NCBI GenBank assembly: GCA_027559495.1
Contig: JAMXSV010000017.1
Span: 1-64,000 of the forward strand
Length of the DNA stretch: 64,000 nucleotides
Source of the DNA: Aurifilum marmelostoma
Taxonomy: Eukaryota; Ascomycota; Sordariomycetes; Diaporthales; Cryphonectriaceae
Direction: 5' to 3'
In this document: positions 11,298 to 27,200 of the stretch, piece after piece
How the letters are laid out: every line of letters begins with the position of its first letter
How positions within the stretch are numbered: the stretch's first letter is position 1
Made by a program: the position numbers and the translations under genes
Notes under the pieces: model-generated
Seen by the model: the letters and a program-made list of their open reading frames with translations, nothing else
Told to the model about the DNA's origin: nothing
The model's database searches: none

Positions 11298-14200
11298 CTT
11301 ATAATACTAATATAAATCTCTTATAATCTACTCTTCCTAATAATATAATGCCTTTATTCTCTTACTATATCTACCTCTTTAATTATAATTATTAATCTAA
11401 TTAAATTTTTTGCTTAAAGCTAAGGCCTTCTTATAAATACTTCTATTGCTAAATGCGCTAATATCTTTTTTAATTATCTTGCTAAAGCTATTCTAAAGTA
11501 AGCCTTACTAAATAAGCTTAATATTATAGAAGCAGCAGTTTTAATAGGATTCCTATTATAAGGCTTTCTAGAATGCCTGCTAAAGATAAAGATTATAAGT
11601 AGCAAAATTAAATATATTGCTTATAAGCTATTTTATATATAACTAGAAGTAGTATATAAGCAATATTATATATATTTAGGCAATAGTTAAAAGATTGCGC
11701 TTTATTCTTGCATTATGCTTTAAAGATGCTTTTTGGATTCTATTAGCAGCTTCTTTAGCTAGCTAGTTGCAGATGCTATCTTTGCTACTCTAATATACTA
11801 AGCAGAAGTTTAGAAGAAAAAAGATTTAATAAGTTATATTTTAATAGCAATCTCTGCTATAGTAGAGAATAATGCTAATATCTTTATATAATTAAGGCTA
11901 AAAGAAAGCCTAGAATTTTAAGATTAATTATATAATAATGCTATATAGGTCTGCTACTAAATAGCCCTTTCTAAACTAGTACTAATACTTAAGTAATTGC
12001 TAAATTAGTAAGAATATTTATTCCTAATTTATAGACTTAGTACTCTATAATATATATAGCTTCTATCTTAGACTAAGTATATATTAAGATTAAGGCAAAA
12101 GCTAAAGTATAGCTAACTATTAAGCTCTTTATATATATAAAGAGCAACCCTTATTACTATTATATAATAAGAAAGAAGCAGCTTAATCGATATTTAAGAT
12201 TACTATTAAGTATTTTAATAGGTAATAATAAATGCTATAAATATAGCAGCTAAGAAATATTATAGAGCTGCTATGCATTATGCTATATCTTATCCTGCAA
12301 TTTCTAAAACTTTTAGATATTATATAGTAAGATTATGCTATTCCTTTATTTATTTTACTATGCTTTACTAAATAAATAGTAAAGAGGTTAGCTATATAGC
12401 AGGGGCTATTATTTATACTATAATATATTGCAAATTTGCTGCCTTTAAGCTTAATCTATATCTATATATTATAAGATTAAATTTTAAAGCTATATAGTTT
12501 TTTAAATAAGCAGCTTTATTTAATCTAAATTAAGTCTTCTAGTATATAAATAGAGAATTTATTTTTTAGTTTATTCTTACTAAAGCAATACTTAAACTCT
12601 ATATCTTTTATTTGCTTAACTATACTAACTAATTATTCTCCTAGAGCTAAGCAGCATCTAATAACTGCTTATACTTATTATAGATAGCTTGCTAATATTA
12701 ATGCAATATCTTAGCGCTTAATATAGAATAGTAATGCAAGCAATTTATAAGCATAATAGCAGATCTAGCCTTCCTGCTTAATATTAGCTTCCTTATATAG
12801 ATAGCTTAATAAAATAGCTAATTATAATTTAAGCTATATAGTTCGAAATATTTAACTTAATCTATAAATTGAATTAGCTTAAGCATTTAAGCTATTAATT
12901 TTAGCCTAAGTATATACTTATTAATAATAATCTTTACTTAATTGCTATAGAATTCCTCTAGTTTAAAGTGCAGATTTAGCTTAAGATGCTAATCTAATTT
13001 CTATTTTCTAACTAAACTTAATCTCTTTAAATTCTAGTAGATCTTTTATATATATTAAAAATAATAAAAATAGTTATTAATTATTATAGTTTTCTTATAG
13101 AATAGGAAAAGAGCAAAAAATATACTAATACTGCTGCCTATAATAATATTAAAATAGCTATACTATAGTCTATATAGAATATTGCTAAGGCAAGTAAGAT
13201 CTTTTGCTAATGCTTCTCTATTATATAATTTGCTGCTTAACTTTAGCACTTAAAGATCTATAGCAGAAAGCTTAATAATAATTAGTAAGCTAATAAGGAT
13301 TCTATATACTATATAAGCATATAGGTAGAAATTATATCTGCTAATTTATATAGCATAATATTAAATGCAGCTTATATAGATCCTATATTTATAGTTAAGA
13401 AAGTAAGATAGTTTATAGGCTAAATAGGTTAAGTAAAGTAATTTAGGAACTATAACTTATAATATATAGAGCAAAGATATCTAGTAATATTATAGCAGAT
13501 TTATATCTAAATAATAATTAAGAAACTCTTTGCATAGTAAGATATAAAAGCATTCCTTTAAGTTAGCATTAAGACTAGCAAATATATTATTAAAGACTTT
13601 AGTAGATAATTAGCCTAAAGTAATATAAGCTTTAGCTTAGCAATTAGAGATAGAATAAAGCTTACTATTAAGCTTAGTATAATATAAGTCCCTAATTAAT
13701 ATAGATATTGCAAGACTAATTATATAATTCTGCTAAAGGGATTCCTTCTAAATCTAATTAAAGAAAAGGGCTATCTATTAATTGAATTTAGAAGGAAGCA
13801 AGTAGGTTTATAATGTAAGTGCAAAATAAAGAATTAGTCTAGAATTATATAAAAAATAAGTATATATAGCCCCTATAATAGTTATAAATTCCTATCCTCG
13901 CGCTTTAAGGTATTTGCTTGCAAAGAAAGCATATTTGCTAAGCTTGGTTATTATTATGAAGTCTAGATAATAAGCTTTAATGCCTGCAAAATAGGCTTTC
14001 TATAATTCTTTAGCATTTAAATTACTTTACTTGTATATAAAGTTAAAATAGCAAAGAATCTCTCTAGTTATATTAGTTTCTAGGAAAGAAGAATTTAGGG
14101 GCAACTTTAGATAAATAATAAGTATAAGTAGATAGTATTAATGCTGCTAGCCTTCTGAAATGCTAGCCTAAAAAGCAGGGATTTAGAATATATTGCTTAA

Positions 14201-17200
14201 TTAAAGAAACTTATCTTTAATAAAGATAATATAAGAATATAGAGATGCTAAAATAAGAGAATAGAGATAATATATAATTATATTAGATAAGGATAGCGGA
14301 TTAAAGAGCAGGTGCTCTAGAATATCTAGATTATAATAGCTTTATACTTATAAGTAATTATGCTAATAGTGCAAAGTAGATTTAACAATAATCGCATAAT
14401 TTATAATATAAAGCTAGACTTGCAATAACTAAATTATATAGTTTAGACTCTAGATAAGCAAAATAAGTTAAGAATCTCCTAATATAAAAAGCTTTAAATA
14501 TAGCTTCTTATACTCTAGTAAAAGCTAAATTTAAAAGAGGTTTTAATAGAGGCTTAGCTAAGTTAAGCTAACTATTATAGAACTTTGCTGCAGTAAAAGA
14601 GATAAAGTAGGCTATTTACTACTTAGTATCTAAGAATATATTACTTTAAGCTCTAGGCTACTAATAATATTTATTGAATTTTAACTTCAGCACTTATTTA
14701 TATTAGTCTATATAGCTTCTATTTTAATCTTTATTCCTTAGTCTAGGCTAATCTTTTAGGATAAGCAGCTAATATATGCTATGCATATATAATTGCGCCC
14801 TTTCTCCTAATAAGATAACTAAGTTTTAGCTAATTTATTATTCCTTATTTAGTCTATAGCTTATAGATTAATATATAGCCTATTATAGATTATATCTTAT
14901 TGTATATATAGTACTAATATAATAGAGGGGGAGCTAGACCTATAAATATAAGCGCAATTCCTAGAGATATAGTAAAGCATCTAAATTTTAATCCTTTAAG
15001 CTATTATTTAAGACCCTCTCTATTGCATTAAAGCAAAGATGAATAACTTTATAGAACTAGAATGCGCATAATTAATTATTTGCTATAATTGCTAGGACTA
15101 TCTGCAGATGATAGGAATACTTATTACTTTATATACTAGTAAAGTAGGCATTCCTATAGCAATAAACCTTAATTAGCATTACCTATAAGCTTATTATTCT
15201 TATATTGAAAGATATAAAGGTATCTATAAGAGCTAAATAGTATGATTCTGCTAAGGAGGTAATTGCTCTTAGCTAGGATTTGCTCCTACTTTTCCCTGCT
15301 TTATTAGCTATATATAATTATGCTAGTTTTATATATATACTAAATAAGTCTTACTTTTATAAAAAGGATAAGATAGCTTATCTATCTTAGATATCCATTT
15401 TTCTCTCTATCTATTTACCTTTAAGCATTATTATTCTTATACTTTCCAACTTTAATATCTATCCTTTTTCTTAAACTGCACTATAAAAATAATAAAGCCT
15501 TAAGCAATTCTTAGAGAATTCTATTAATACCTGCTATATAGCTATTAGAAGAAGAATAATAGGATATATATCTTATGCAAGGGTATTATAATGCGCTAAC
15601 TCTCTATAGCAGAAAGCGCTTTGCATAGGATTTAAACTAAAGACTTTAAAAGAAGATAGCTCTATAATAGATAACTGCGCAATAGATAGTTTACTTAATT
15701 GCTATTGCTAATCCTGAGCTGCAGTTTTGCTTTAGGTAAGAATTATAGTTATAAATTTTCAAGCAAATGAACTGAGAATAGAATAGAATATTAGGCTCTA
15801 GATTCAAATGCAAAAGAGATATAGCCTATTTGCCTAATTAATTAAATAAACTCTAAACTAACTATTCTCTTCCTATAAGTAAAAACTGCAGGTGCAGATA
15901 TCTAAGCCTAGATTATAAATAAACTATTTATAATAGATCTAGTAAGGCAAAATAATATTATTCTAATAGATTTTACTCTTATTAGATAGTTTATGCATTT
16001 TTCCGCATAATTAGAGCAGTATATTAGGTAATAAATATTAATTATATTTAATATGCCTGCTATAGCTATTATTAAGATAAATTAGAGTTTATTAGTCTTA
16101 AAATAATTTTAATTAGAATATTAAAGAAAGCTATAGTATAGAGAGAATAATTGCCTGCTATTATACTCTAAAGACTCGAATATTTCTGCTTTAATTATCT
16201 ATATACTTTGAAAACCTAAGTAGGAAATTATAAAACTTTAATAACTAGTACTAAGCTTGCAGTAATTCTAAAAGGCTTTATAGCAACTTGCTTATTCTTG
16301 CTAAAAGTATAGGGCTGCTTAATTGTATTATAATTATTATCCTCTGCTATATTAGTATTATTAAAGAAAGTATAATTAAGGAATAAATTATTAGTTTTAT
16401 CTTTTGCTTAATTATATAATCGAGTTAATGCTATATAAATAGCTAAATTATACTATAATAAATTATTAGCAGGTAATGCCTTTATTAAGGAAGTATTCTA
16501 ATTATAACTATTAGCTCTAATTGCATTCTTATAATAAGAATAGAAGGAAGGCCCCTAATCTAAGATAATTATAGAGTAGCTTATAGAAGAACTGCTGCAA
16601 TTGAAAAATAATCTGCTTCCTTTAGAAGCACTTAATAGTGCTTAGTTAAGAATTAGCTAAAGATATGCTAGATTAAAGATAAATAGCTTACTATTTAGAA
16701 TAGCAGAGTAGCAGATCCTAAATATTATTAAATAGGCTTTAGCAGTAGATAGTAATGCTAGATATAGTAAATGTTTTTTATATTTAGAATAGTTATTAGC
16801 TAGCTCTTTAAAAGCAAGCATTATAGTATAAAGTTTCTCTTAGGTCGCTTTAATAGTAGATTTAGAGTAAAGGAAATTATCCTTAAGTATGCTTTAGAAA
16901 GAAGATTAAAGAGATATATAAGCTATAGTTGCGCGCCTGAATTAGGGAAAGAATCTATTTATGCTTTAGTTCTAGCCCTTTAATTAGACTGCAGCAATAC
17001 TAGTTTCTTAAGATGCAAGAAACTTAAAAGCAATTTCGCAGTTGCATAAAGAATAAAAGCTTAAATAAATAATATAATAAGCCCCTAGATAAAGACTATA
17101 GAAGACTAGAGTATATAATTATAGAATAGTAGAGCTTATATATTAGCTATATTTTTTATTAGTATTAATAATTATCTCTATTTTAAATAGCAGCCCCTAC

Positions 17201-17952
17201 TTGCATAAAGTTTACTAAGGGCAAAAAGTAGTAATTTGCAATATAAATAGAATTAAGATTGTATTTCTATATAAATTATCTAAATTATCTGCTAAATTAT
17301 CTACTATACTAATTTACTTAAATTATAAGCATTTTATATATAAAGTTTAAGGTTAGCTTAGTAATACTATTTTGCATCTCTTATTATTATTAGTCTTATA
17401 TTATAAGATATTATACTTAAGTAATTTAATAGTTCTTCTAAGCGAATATGCTATCTTGCTTAGCTTTACTCTTATCCTATAATAATTAATCTACCTATCT
17501 AACTTTTACTATTATGCGAGTAGTCTTTTCTTTTCTATCTTTCTATAATGCTTTTCTATCTATCTCTAGCAATCTTAGCACTTAATATACTTAGAAGCTT
17601 TAAATTAGCTTGCTAATTTCTAATTTAGCTATACCTCCTTCTACTTCTAGCTAAAGCTCTAAATCTGCTCTGCCTTAGCTAAAATTCCTATTTATTATAT
17701 AATATTATAAACTAGCAATGCTTTATTTTTTTATTTTTTTCTTTTTCTTTTTAAATCTTTAATTAATTAAATATTACTAAATATTAAGCTATTTAGCTAT
17801 ATAAGTATAAGCATATAATTTATAAAAAATTATATTAAGATTAGCTAGCACTGCTTTAACTAAATATTAACTACTATTTTAGTAAAGCCCTATTCCTAAG
17901 TTCTAGCTTAGCAAAGTTTATTATTGCGTTCTTAGTTTATAAGTCTTTAATT

Positions 17953-18203
17953 ATTAATAGTCTAGCATATTTAATATTTTTAGTATTATTTATATTATTA
18001 GCATCTTTTGCACTTATGCCTTGCTTTACATTTATTATATAACTAGATTAATAATCTAGCAAATTTAGCATCTTTTATATTATTTGCATTATTAGCATCT
18101 TTCGCACTTATGCTTTGCTCTATATTTATTATATAATTAGATTAATAATCTAGCGAATTTAGTATTTTTAATATTATCTGCATTACTAGCATCTTTCGCA
18201 CTT
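17953..18203. repeat. Tandem repeat, period 94 bp, about 2.7 copies
   Basis: The word GCATCTTT(T/C)(T/C)GCACTTA begins at 18,001, 18,095 and 18,189, exactly 94 bp apart. The intervening sequence is conserved, including a short palindrome AGATTAATAATCT and a TTTATTATATAA tract. A partial copy precedes 18,001. Differences between copies are few and mostly C/T or G/A. No reading frame is evident. It may be a minisatellite or the remains of an element's internal repeat. Confidence 0.75.
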
Positions 18204-21200
18204 AGCAATTTAGATAGCACTATTGCCTCCCTTGCTTAGATATTTAGCTTCTATAGCAGGGATTTATTAGGCTAGTCGAAATCCTTAAGAAGTAATAATC
18301 TAGACTTACTAATATAGAGAAATATTCTAGATATACTAAGGGTTAAATATATAGCAAGACTGCGCAATGCAGCAGGCGCATAACTAGAAGCAGATATAAG
18401 CACTATATTTATTTAAGCTCCTAAAGAGTAGATTATGCCTATAATAGATAAAAAACTAAATAGAGATAATAGATATATTAGTAAACTTATATAATATAGC
18501 TAAGAGTAATTATTATAAGTAAGCATATTATGCATCTAGATTTCTGCTTAGCTAATTTATAATATAGTATAACTATTACTAAGCTAGATATCTAGAGACT
18601 AAATCTATAATAGTATTCTTAAAGCGATATAGTATTTATTATATATATATTATTATATGCCTTAGCACTTAGATTTTATAGAAAGGAGAGCTATAATATA
18701 AATTAGCTGTAGTATATACTATATGCAGTAAGGCCTACCCTATAGAATAATAAGTAGAGAAGACTATATATAAGATTTATAAGGCAGGATAGGGTAACTA
18801 GTGAAAAGAATAGGAAGATTAGTACTAGGGTAAATCTAGAGGTAAGAGGAAAATCTTAATAGCTTAATATATATTCTATTGCCTGCTATTCTATTATTAC
18901 TAAACTGCTAAATTAATTATATATCTTAGTATAAACCTCAAAGTCCTACTATATATATAATTGCGCAGATATAAACTAGGCATAGTAGCCTTTAAATATT
19001 ATCTAGTACTTAAGCATATAGAACTATTACTTACTTAATTTATTCAATAATCTGCATTTTAGCAAGAGAGGCTATAGGGCCTAAGCATACTATTTAAGAA
19101 ATGCAATAGCTAATAATTATTAATTACCCTACTTTCTCTAAGCAAACTATATATTATTCTAATAATATAAATCTTATGCCTTAAATATCCATTTAATAGA
19201 GTAAAATAGTTGCAAAGATCTAAAAAAATAATAATAAAGGAGAGTATTTAGTCGAGAATATAAATTATAGCCTATATAAAGTCCTAAAAGGAGAGTTATG
19301 CTATTATAGCATTATAAGTATTTTTAACTTATATTCTAATTCTATATTTAATCCTAGAATATAAGCTTAACAAAAATTGCTATTATTTAAGATAATAAAG
19401 CAATAGCAAGTATCTAAATAGGTCTATATGCTCTATTAGAAGTATAGTTAAGGCTAATAAATTCTCTATATATATCTAAAGGCAATTTATTACTATTATT
19501 TAATTGCTTCTGCCTCCTTAATTAAAATAGCATGCTATATATCTAGCAGCATAGTATCCTACCCCTATAGAGCTCTTTGCTTCCATTGCTAATAGGCCTT
19601 AAGCTCCCTTTAGCAATATGCTTACTCCTAAAGCACTTATATCTATATTCTAGATATACTGCATTATTAAAATAGCACTATAATTTTAATAGAGAAGATC
19701 TGCTATATAAGAAACTATAGATTGCTACTATGCCTTCGGGCCTAAGCCCTTAGCTAGCTATAATTAGCTAGAATAATAAAGCTTATCTAGTATCTGCCCT
19801 TCTAAATCTGCTACTATCTTTTAGAAGCATATATCCCCTCTCCTTCTATATTAATGCCTAAAGCAGAGCTTATACTTGCAAGATTTCCTTATAATAGGTC
19901 TCTAAGAATAATAGCAATTTCTATATACTAATTTCTATTTCTGCTAAATATATAACGCCTATTGCAAAAGTACTTTTTAGAATTACTATTTAGAATAATA
20001 GCTTATAGCATACTCTTAAAAAAGGCATATGCTTAATAAAACTTTTTATATTAGGGAGAAGGGGGGAGGATTTTAAAGCAGATAGCGCAATTTATATCTT
20101 TAGAAAGAGTTTAGAAAAATAACTTATTTAGTCTATCTAGAAAAAGATAGCATAAAAAGATATAAGCTGCTTAATAAAGATTAACTCTATAGTATAAGAG
20201 GCAGCTTCTATATTAATAGATTTCTAGAACTTATAATAAATTATTTTTAGTTTACCTTTGCTTAAAAGTTATAAGCTAATTTAGATTTATAAATTAAAAA
20301 TTATATTTATTAAAGAAATTGCCTTATGCCAACTCTTCCTTATCTTACTAGAGTTATATATCTATTTAATGCTTTACTTTATTAGCAGCCTGCAAAATAA
20401 TATATAGCATATCCTCTTAGCTTTTATGCCTGCCTCTATTATCTAGGAGAAAAAATATAATAAAGCTAATATAATACTAGCCCTTAACTTATATATTGCT
20501 AGATATCTATCCTCTGCCTAAGTAATTAGCTGCAGCTATTTTTGGCTAGCCTTTTATTCTTTTCCTTCTTTCTCTAGCAGCTTATCTATTCTACTATAAT
20601 TAATTAATCTCTTAGTAATTTAGCTGCAATTTAAATATTATATAGTTAAATATTAGTTATTTATATAAAGTTAGAAATAAAGTCTTTATATTAATTATAT
20701 TACTATATAAGCATCTTTAATAAGTTAGAGTTATACTATTTCTGCTTAAAATGCACTATATCTTAGGAATTATAGAGAGTACTTAGCTAGCATAAATTAG
20801 GGCATATCTCTAAGGCTTATAGAGTTTTAATTTAGTAAGGGCCTACCTTTAAGATTACTACTTAATTAGCGCGCTAGCTTTAAAGGCATATTTTTTAAGC
20901 GATTACTATATAAGTGAATTTGCATTTTGCTAGTATAATCTAAGATTTAGCTAAAAGCTAAATATAATAATATGCTAGGATTATAATTAGCTGCAAAGAA
21001 GGGCATAATTAGATAGTAGAATATGCAGCTAGCAGTTCTTGCTAATTCTATACTCGGAGTTTAGCTCGCCTGCTTAATATAATTGCTAGGCATTAAAATA
21101 AGCAATGCAGTATAGGCTGCCGCAGCATACGCTAATTTTAGGCACTTGCGTTATATACTATAGTATATAAGCAAGATTGCTACTATAGTAATTAAAATAA

Positions 21201-24200
21201 AGCAGGCAAAGGGTTAATGCAATATTAGTTTATTTAGTATTTTATAAAAAGGAAAACTATAGCTAAGATACTATAAAGAGAATATCTACTAATAATAAGA
21301 AATTGCAAGTTTAGATAGCTTTAAAAGATATAAGAATTTAATTCTAAACTAATAATATTAATAGAGCTTATTTTAGAAGGAGTTCTAAGCTAAGCTTAAA
21401 AGCTTCTCAAATATCTTCTAAAGCTATATAAATACTATATAGCGCTAAAGCACTTATTAAGTATAACTACTTAGTATCTTTCTTAACTGCAAGTATATAT
21501 TTATAATACTGCTTATTATCTCTCTAATCTTTACTAAGAATACTGCGCTATTAAGCCTAGCTGCCCTATTATTATCCCCTATACCTTATTATTCTATCTA
21601 GGGCAGTTGCTAGACTTAAGATACTTCTCTTATTAGTTAAGATTAGAAGTATACTAGCATTTAAAAGCTTATCTTAAGAAACTAGATAGTATATTCTAGT
21701 AAGCAAAGTAAGATTTAAAATCTAGGCAATCAAAAGCCGCTTTTAGTCTATATAATTATAAGGGCTCTCTAGGCTATAAGCGACCCTAGTATACAAACTA
21801 CTGCTATACTACTAAGAGCGCTTACCTAAACTCAATTATAAAAGATTGCTTATATATATATAAAAGTGAAAGTCTATTATATAATACTATATTGCCTAAA
21901 AATTTCCTAAATCTAATGCAAGGCTATAGCTAATTATAAACTATTAAACTTAATAAATTATTATTAAAACCCTAATACTAAATAACTATTCTAAGATACC
22001 TTATAACTATAGCTAAAAGCATTTTTTGCTTAGACTCTCTAAATATCTCTCTTAAGGTTAGCAAAGCATCTCCCCTTTAAGCAGCATAAGAAAGCAAATT
22101 TTATAGAGGCATTTAGCTACCCTAGCTTAGTCTAACTAAGGGCGAATTAGAGATAATAGTTAGAATACAAAAGTTCCTATAAAATAGCAGTAAAGATCTT
22201 GGGTTTGCTATTTAATAAAGCAAAAACTGCATTCTAAAAAAAGTTGCAAAGTATAATAACCTTAAATAAGAGATTGCAATAAGCTAGCCTAATATTAATA
22301 GCAAAAGAAAGGCATATTATTATAATTAAAAGCAAATCTAAAAGCTATACAATTCTTTTTAGGCTTTCCTATCTAAATTTAAAATTATATTTTTTCTTTT
22401 ATAATACTCTTAATTATTAGAGAACCTTAGGATAAACTATAAATACTAGTTAAAGATTATATAATTATTAAAGAAGGTAATTCAAATATTCTCTATTCTA
22501 ATTACTAACTCTTTGCTAGTAAATATTATAAAACTAAAATGCTTTCTTAAGGATTGCATTTTGAAGTTTTATAAGCTTTACTAAGTAGCATCTAAATATT
22601 ACTAAGATTAGAATAAATTTATAAGAATTATAGCATTTCTAAGATTTATACTTAGTTTTTTATATTTATTTATATTTATTTGCTAATTTAATATCTAGGT
22701 TCTATATTATATATAATTACAAAAGAGTTAAGAATAATCTTTAGCGCTTTAATTAAGCAAAGTTAAGCTACTTAAAGCTAAGAAAGGTTAAGAATTATAA
22801 TATTTCGAATAGCGCAATCTATTATATTATATTATAACTCTATTTAATAAAAAAGCTATTCAATTTAACTATAAGATTTTTTTATCTATTAAAAGCTGCT
22901 TTTGCTATTAAATCTTACCTAGCTTGCAAGAATAATAGTTTAGTTATCTCAAAAACCTTGCATATTATCTATATATATTATTATAAGTCTGCGCAATTTG
23001 CTCTAAATTCTATAATTGCTGCTTTTGCTTACTATTTTATAAGGCATTATTTAGATATATAGGACTTTAGGAATTTTCAATAATATTGCTAAGCTTCTAT
23101 AAGTAGCTTAGCTTTAGGTATTAAGAAACTAAAGTTTAACTACTATTAATATAAGGCTTAAGATAAGATTTATTAATTTATTTCTTAATTCCTTAAAGCT
23201 TTAATTATTAACTTAAAAACCTAATAGTTGCTTGCCTTACTAATAATATACTTTATAATATATTAAACTTTGCACTAAGAGCAGTAAAAGCAGCATTAGA
23301 GGCTCTAAAAAAGAATAATATTTAGAAAGCATAGCTTATACTATTTATTATAGCAATTAATATTACCTACTTCTGCTGCTTAGATCCTTAGATCTTAAGT
23401 TTCGTATATAAGCAGTTAAGCTTTATGCAATTCTTAGATTCTTCTTTATTTAATACTTTGCAAGAGAAAACTATGCATTTTAGAAGTTTTATTAAGTAGA
23501 ATAAGCTTATATATTTTTTAAATATACTCTCTTTAGTATATATAACTAAATTATATATAGAAGTTAAGTACTAATTATTTCTTACTAAATAGAATCTTTA
23601 AAGCTAAGATAGACTTAAGAGCAATTTAAAGCAATATATAGCTGCTAAAGATATAATGCAGTATTAAGCTAAATCGGAACTAATTCCTGCTAGTAGCATT
23701 TATCTTTTAAAAGATTAGATGCTATAGGGTTTTACTTAGACTATATATTTTTTTCTTAAAAATTGATTTATAACTAATCTTATAATAAAGGATCGCTTTA
23801 GGAAAATATAAGCTATAATAGTATATTATATTAAAAGAATTCTTTAATTAGTATAAAGGATTGCTAATTTTAAGAATTAGATTACTTATAATAATAAAAA
23901 TAGCCTATTTTTAGTAGTATAAAATGCTTAAAATAGATTCCTTATGCTATAGCAGTACTTATTATACTATGCCTTTATTTTTAGCAATATCCTAATTTAA
24001 TCCTAGTAAAGGCAAGTTCTATTTATAGATTATTAGCTAATGCTAAATCTTATATAATAGACTTATAAAAGAAAGGCTACTTTATAAGAATACTTTATAA
24101 ATCTATCTTATTTTCCTATTTAGGCAAGCAATTATTTATTTGCTTACCTAATTGCTAACTCTATTATCTATAGCTTTTTATTACTAGAAGTATATAAAAT

Positions 24201-27200
24201 AGATAGTAAGGTATTTAGCTGCTATAGATAGGTAATAGACTAGTTATATAGTAAGCACCTATAAGGCTAATATTATAGAGCCTAATTCTGCGCTATTCTT
24301 ATTAAGTATAGCTATTTTCTCTTTTAGCTAGGAGCATCTTTGCTTGCTAAATAGTATTTAATAGTTTTAATTAAAATTCTTATTAAATTTAATTAGAAAA
24401 TAATATTATAGGAAAGAAGAAGTTTATTGCAAGTTTTAAGATTAAATAGTCTAGCTTTAGCTTATGCTCTTATCTTAAGCTCTACTTGGGCCTATTAGCT
24501 ATATTACTTAAACTAGCTATACTATCTTTTATTTCTAGCTAATAAGTTGCTTTATAATTGCTTTTAGCTAAATTCTTAATATATTATGCAGTATTACTAA
24601 GTTAATTAAAATGCCTTACTTAAGCTAAAGTTTATAAATTAGATCTATCTTTTGCATTATAGCAGGAAATTAGAACTTACTAAGTTAGCTAATACCCTAT
24701 AATAGCTAGCTAAGTTGGAAGTAGAGATAAAGGGGTAAAAAGATAGCAGAAATAAAGTAAGAATAAATAGTAGAGTAGTAGCCCTAAAATTATATAATAA
24801 ATATAAAGCTAGATGCAAGTATAAATAATGCTAATAATATAAAGAATGCAAATATTATAAAAGACCCTGCTTATACTATATAGAGACCTAAATATAATAA
24901 TTATAAGGGAGAGATAGCCTAGCAATAGCAAAAAAGAATTATATATAAATATATAAGAAGCTTAGAGCCTATATTTTCTATTAATTAGGGATAATATATA
25001 GCAAGAAGATAAAATAACTCTGCTTTTTTCTAGATGCAGTTTTAATAGGCTTTATAAGCAGAGGTAGATATAAGTTCGAGAGATATTATCTCTTCTTAAT
25101 ATATAGCATTATAATCTCTAAACTAGTAAAGAAAGAAGTAGATATTACTTATCTAATTTTGCTAAAACCTAGATTAAATAGACTTAGTAACTTATTAAAC
25201 TAATAAGGACTATATCTAATAGCATTCTATCTTTTGCAAGTTCTTTAATGCTTTAATAAGCATCTAGCCTTAATAATGCCCTTATTTCTTGGTTTTAGGC
25301 AATTAAGCTAACTAGGCAGGCTACTTATATAAATAGTTTAAAAGTTCTTTACCTTAAGCTATATCTGCTAGCTTTTGCATAGCAATATAGCTGCAATATC
25401 GTTATTTATATTATAGGATTTTGCCCTAGTAGCAAATTGAAGATATTTAGCTTATTAGTTCCTAGAAATAATCTAGCAAAACTCTATTTTTTCTGCTTTA
25501 GAAGATTTGCATATCTATAATAGCTGCAAAAATTCCTTTCCTTTAGTATATCTACTTTCTAATCTATCTGCTTGCTAACTAGTAAGATTATTATAGAAAA
25601 GTATCTTTATTAGCTATTTATACTTTTATAATACTCTAGGAAGAACTTTCTATTTATTATCCTAAATACTCCTTTTAATTTAGTCTCTTTTTATATTTTT
25701 ATAGGCAATTATATTTATATTAGGAGGGCCTAAAGGAGTATTTCTTTTGCATATTATTTAACTTTAGATCTACTTATACTCTTTTGCTAGTAAGTTGCCT
25801 TAAATCTGCTTACGCTTCTTTAATACTTAATTTATAAACTAATTAAGTAGCTATAATGCCTTTAAATGCTGCTAAAATAGCTATATAGGCAGTGCCTTAT
25901 AAGGCCACTATCTCTAGAATAAATTAGTCTATTAAGAATTCTAAATGTCTTAATAACTCTACTCTTATTTTATATTCTTATATACTAGCTTGCTATAATC
26001 TATACTAACTAATATATTAAGCGCTTATTGCTTAACTGCTCTAATAATATAATCCTTCTTATTATATACTTAAGCTTTAAACTGCTTATTAGATAATAAT
26101 GCTAATTAGTTTATTTCGAGTTGCTAGATTTCTATATTAGGAATATTAAAACTTGCAGCTTGCATTAATAAGTTAGATAAAGAGAAGTTGCTATTAAAGT
26201 ATATTATTGCAATTAGAGAGAAATTTAGACTTTAAGTATAGTCTAGCAGGATAGCATTAAGCATTTAGATTCTATTACTGCAGATATTATTATAGAATAT
26301 AATTAGCAGTCTATAATGCTCTAGAGAAGACTATATTGCATAGTAAAATAATAAAGAGAAAGTAAATAAGGTAAGCAGATATTCTGCCTTCTATAGAAGC
26401 TAGAGCAAATAATGCTAATATTTCTAAAATATAATTAGTATAATTTATTATCTAAATAGTAGAAATAAGGGTTAAAAGCTAATTATTTAATACTTTATTG
26501 ATTTTCTGCTTATATAGTATAGGGGCATAATATAATTTATTATATAGCATAAAATATATAGTATGCTAGAAAGCAGGATTAAAGTAAGAAAGTTAGTAGC
26601 ATTATAATTTAAATAAAGCCTTTACTAATATATTCCTCTTGCTTCCTTAATTTATAGAAGCATATACTAAGCACTAATATCTCTTTACCCTTTTTCTGCT
26701 CTATGCTTTGCTATACTTAGTTCTTATAATACTTAGACTAAAGTATTCTATTATATTTTTGCTTATTTTTATAAATAAGCATACTTGCAAAATTATTAAT
26801 AGTCTTAATAATAGCTATCTTATATTAGAAATCGATAAAGATAAAATCGCTCTTAAGATTGATTTTTATATATATTTGCAGTTATATAATATTCTTGCAG
26901 TGCTAGAATATAGCTAAGATGCTAATATTTTTGTAATAGGATCTAGTATCTTAAGGCTATAATGCTTTTTTAAAGTTAATCTAGATATAAATATTATTAT
27001 GCTTTTTAATAGATTATATAATTAAATAATCTAGATCTTTAGCTAATATACTTATCTATTCAAGCATAAATGCTTTTAGAAAGTTCTTATATAGCTATTT
27101 ATAAATACTCTTATAGATATAAATAGTATAAGATATAATTTTCTTATATTTGAATTATATTAGCATTTAGTATTAATAGAGTTATAGTAGTAGAAAGATT

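Noticed and set aside
26708..26917. 69-codon plus-strand frame in the AT-rich block
   Set aside because: No start context or domain, and bordered by decayed DNA. At most a fragment of an old element gene.
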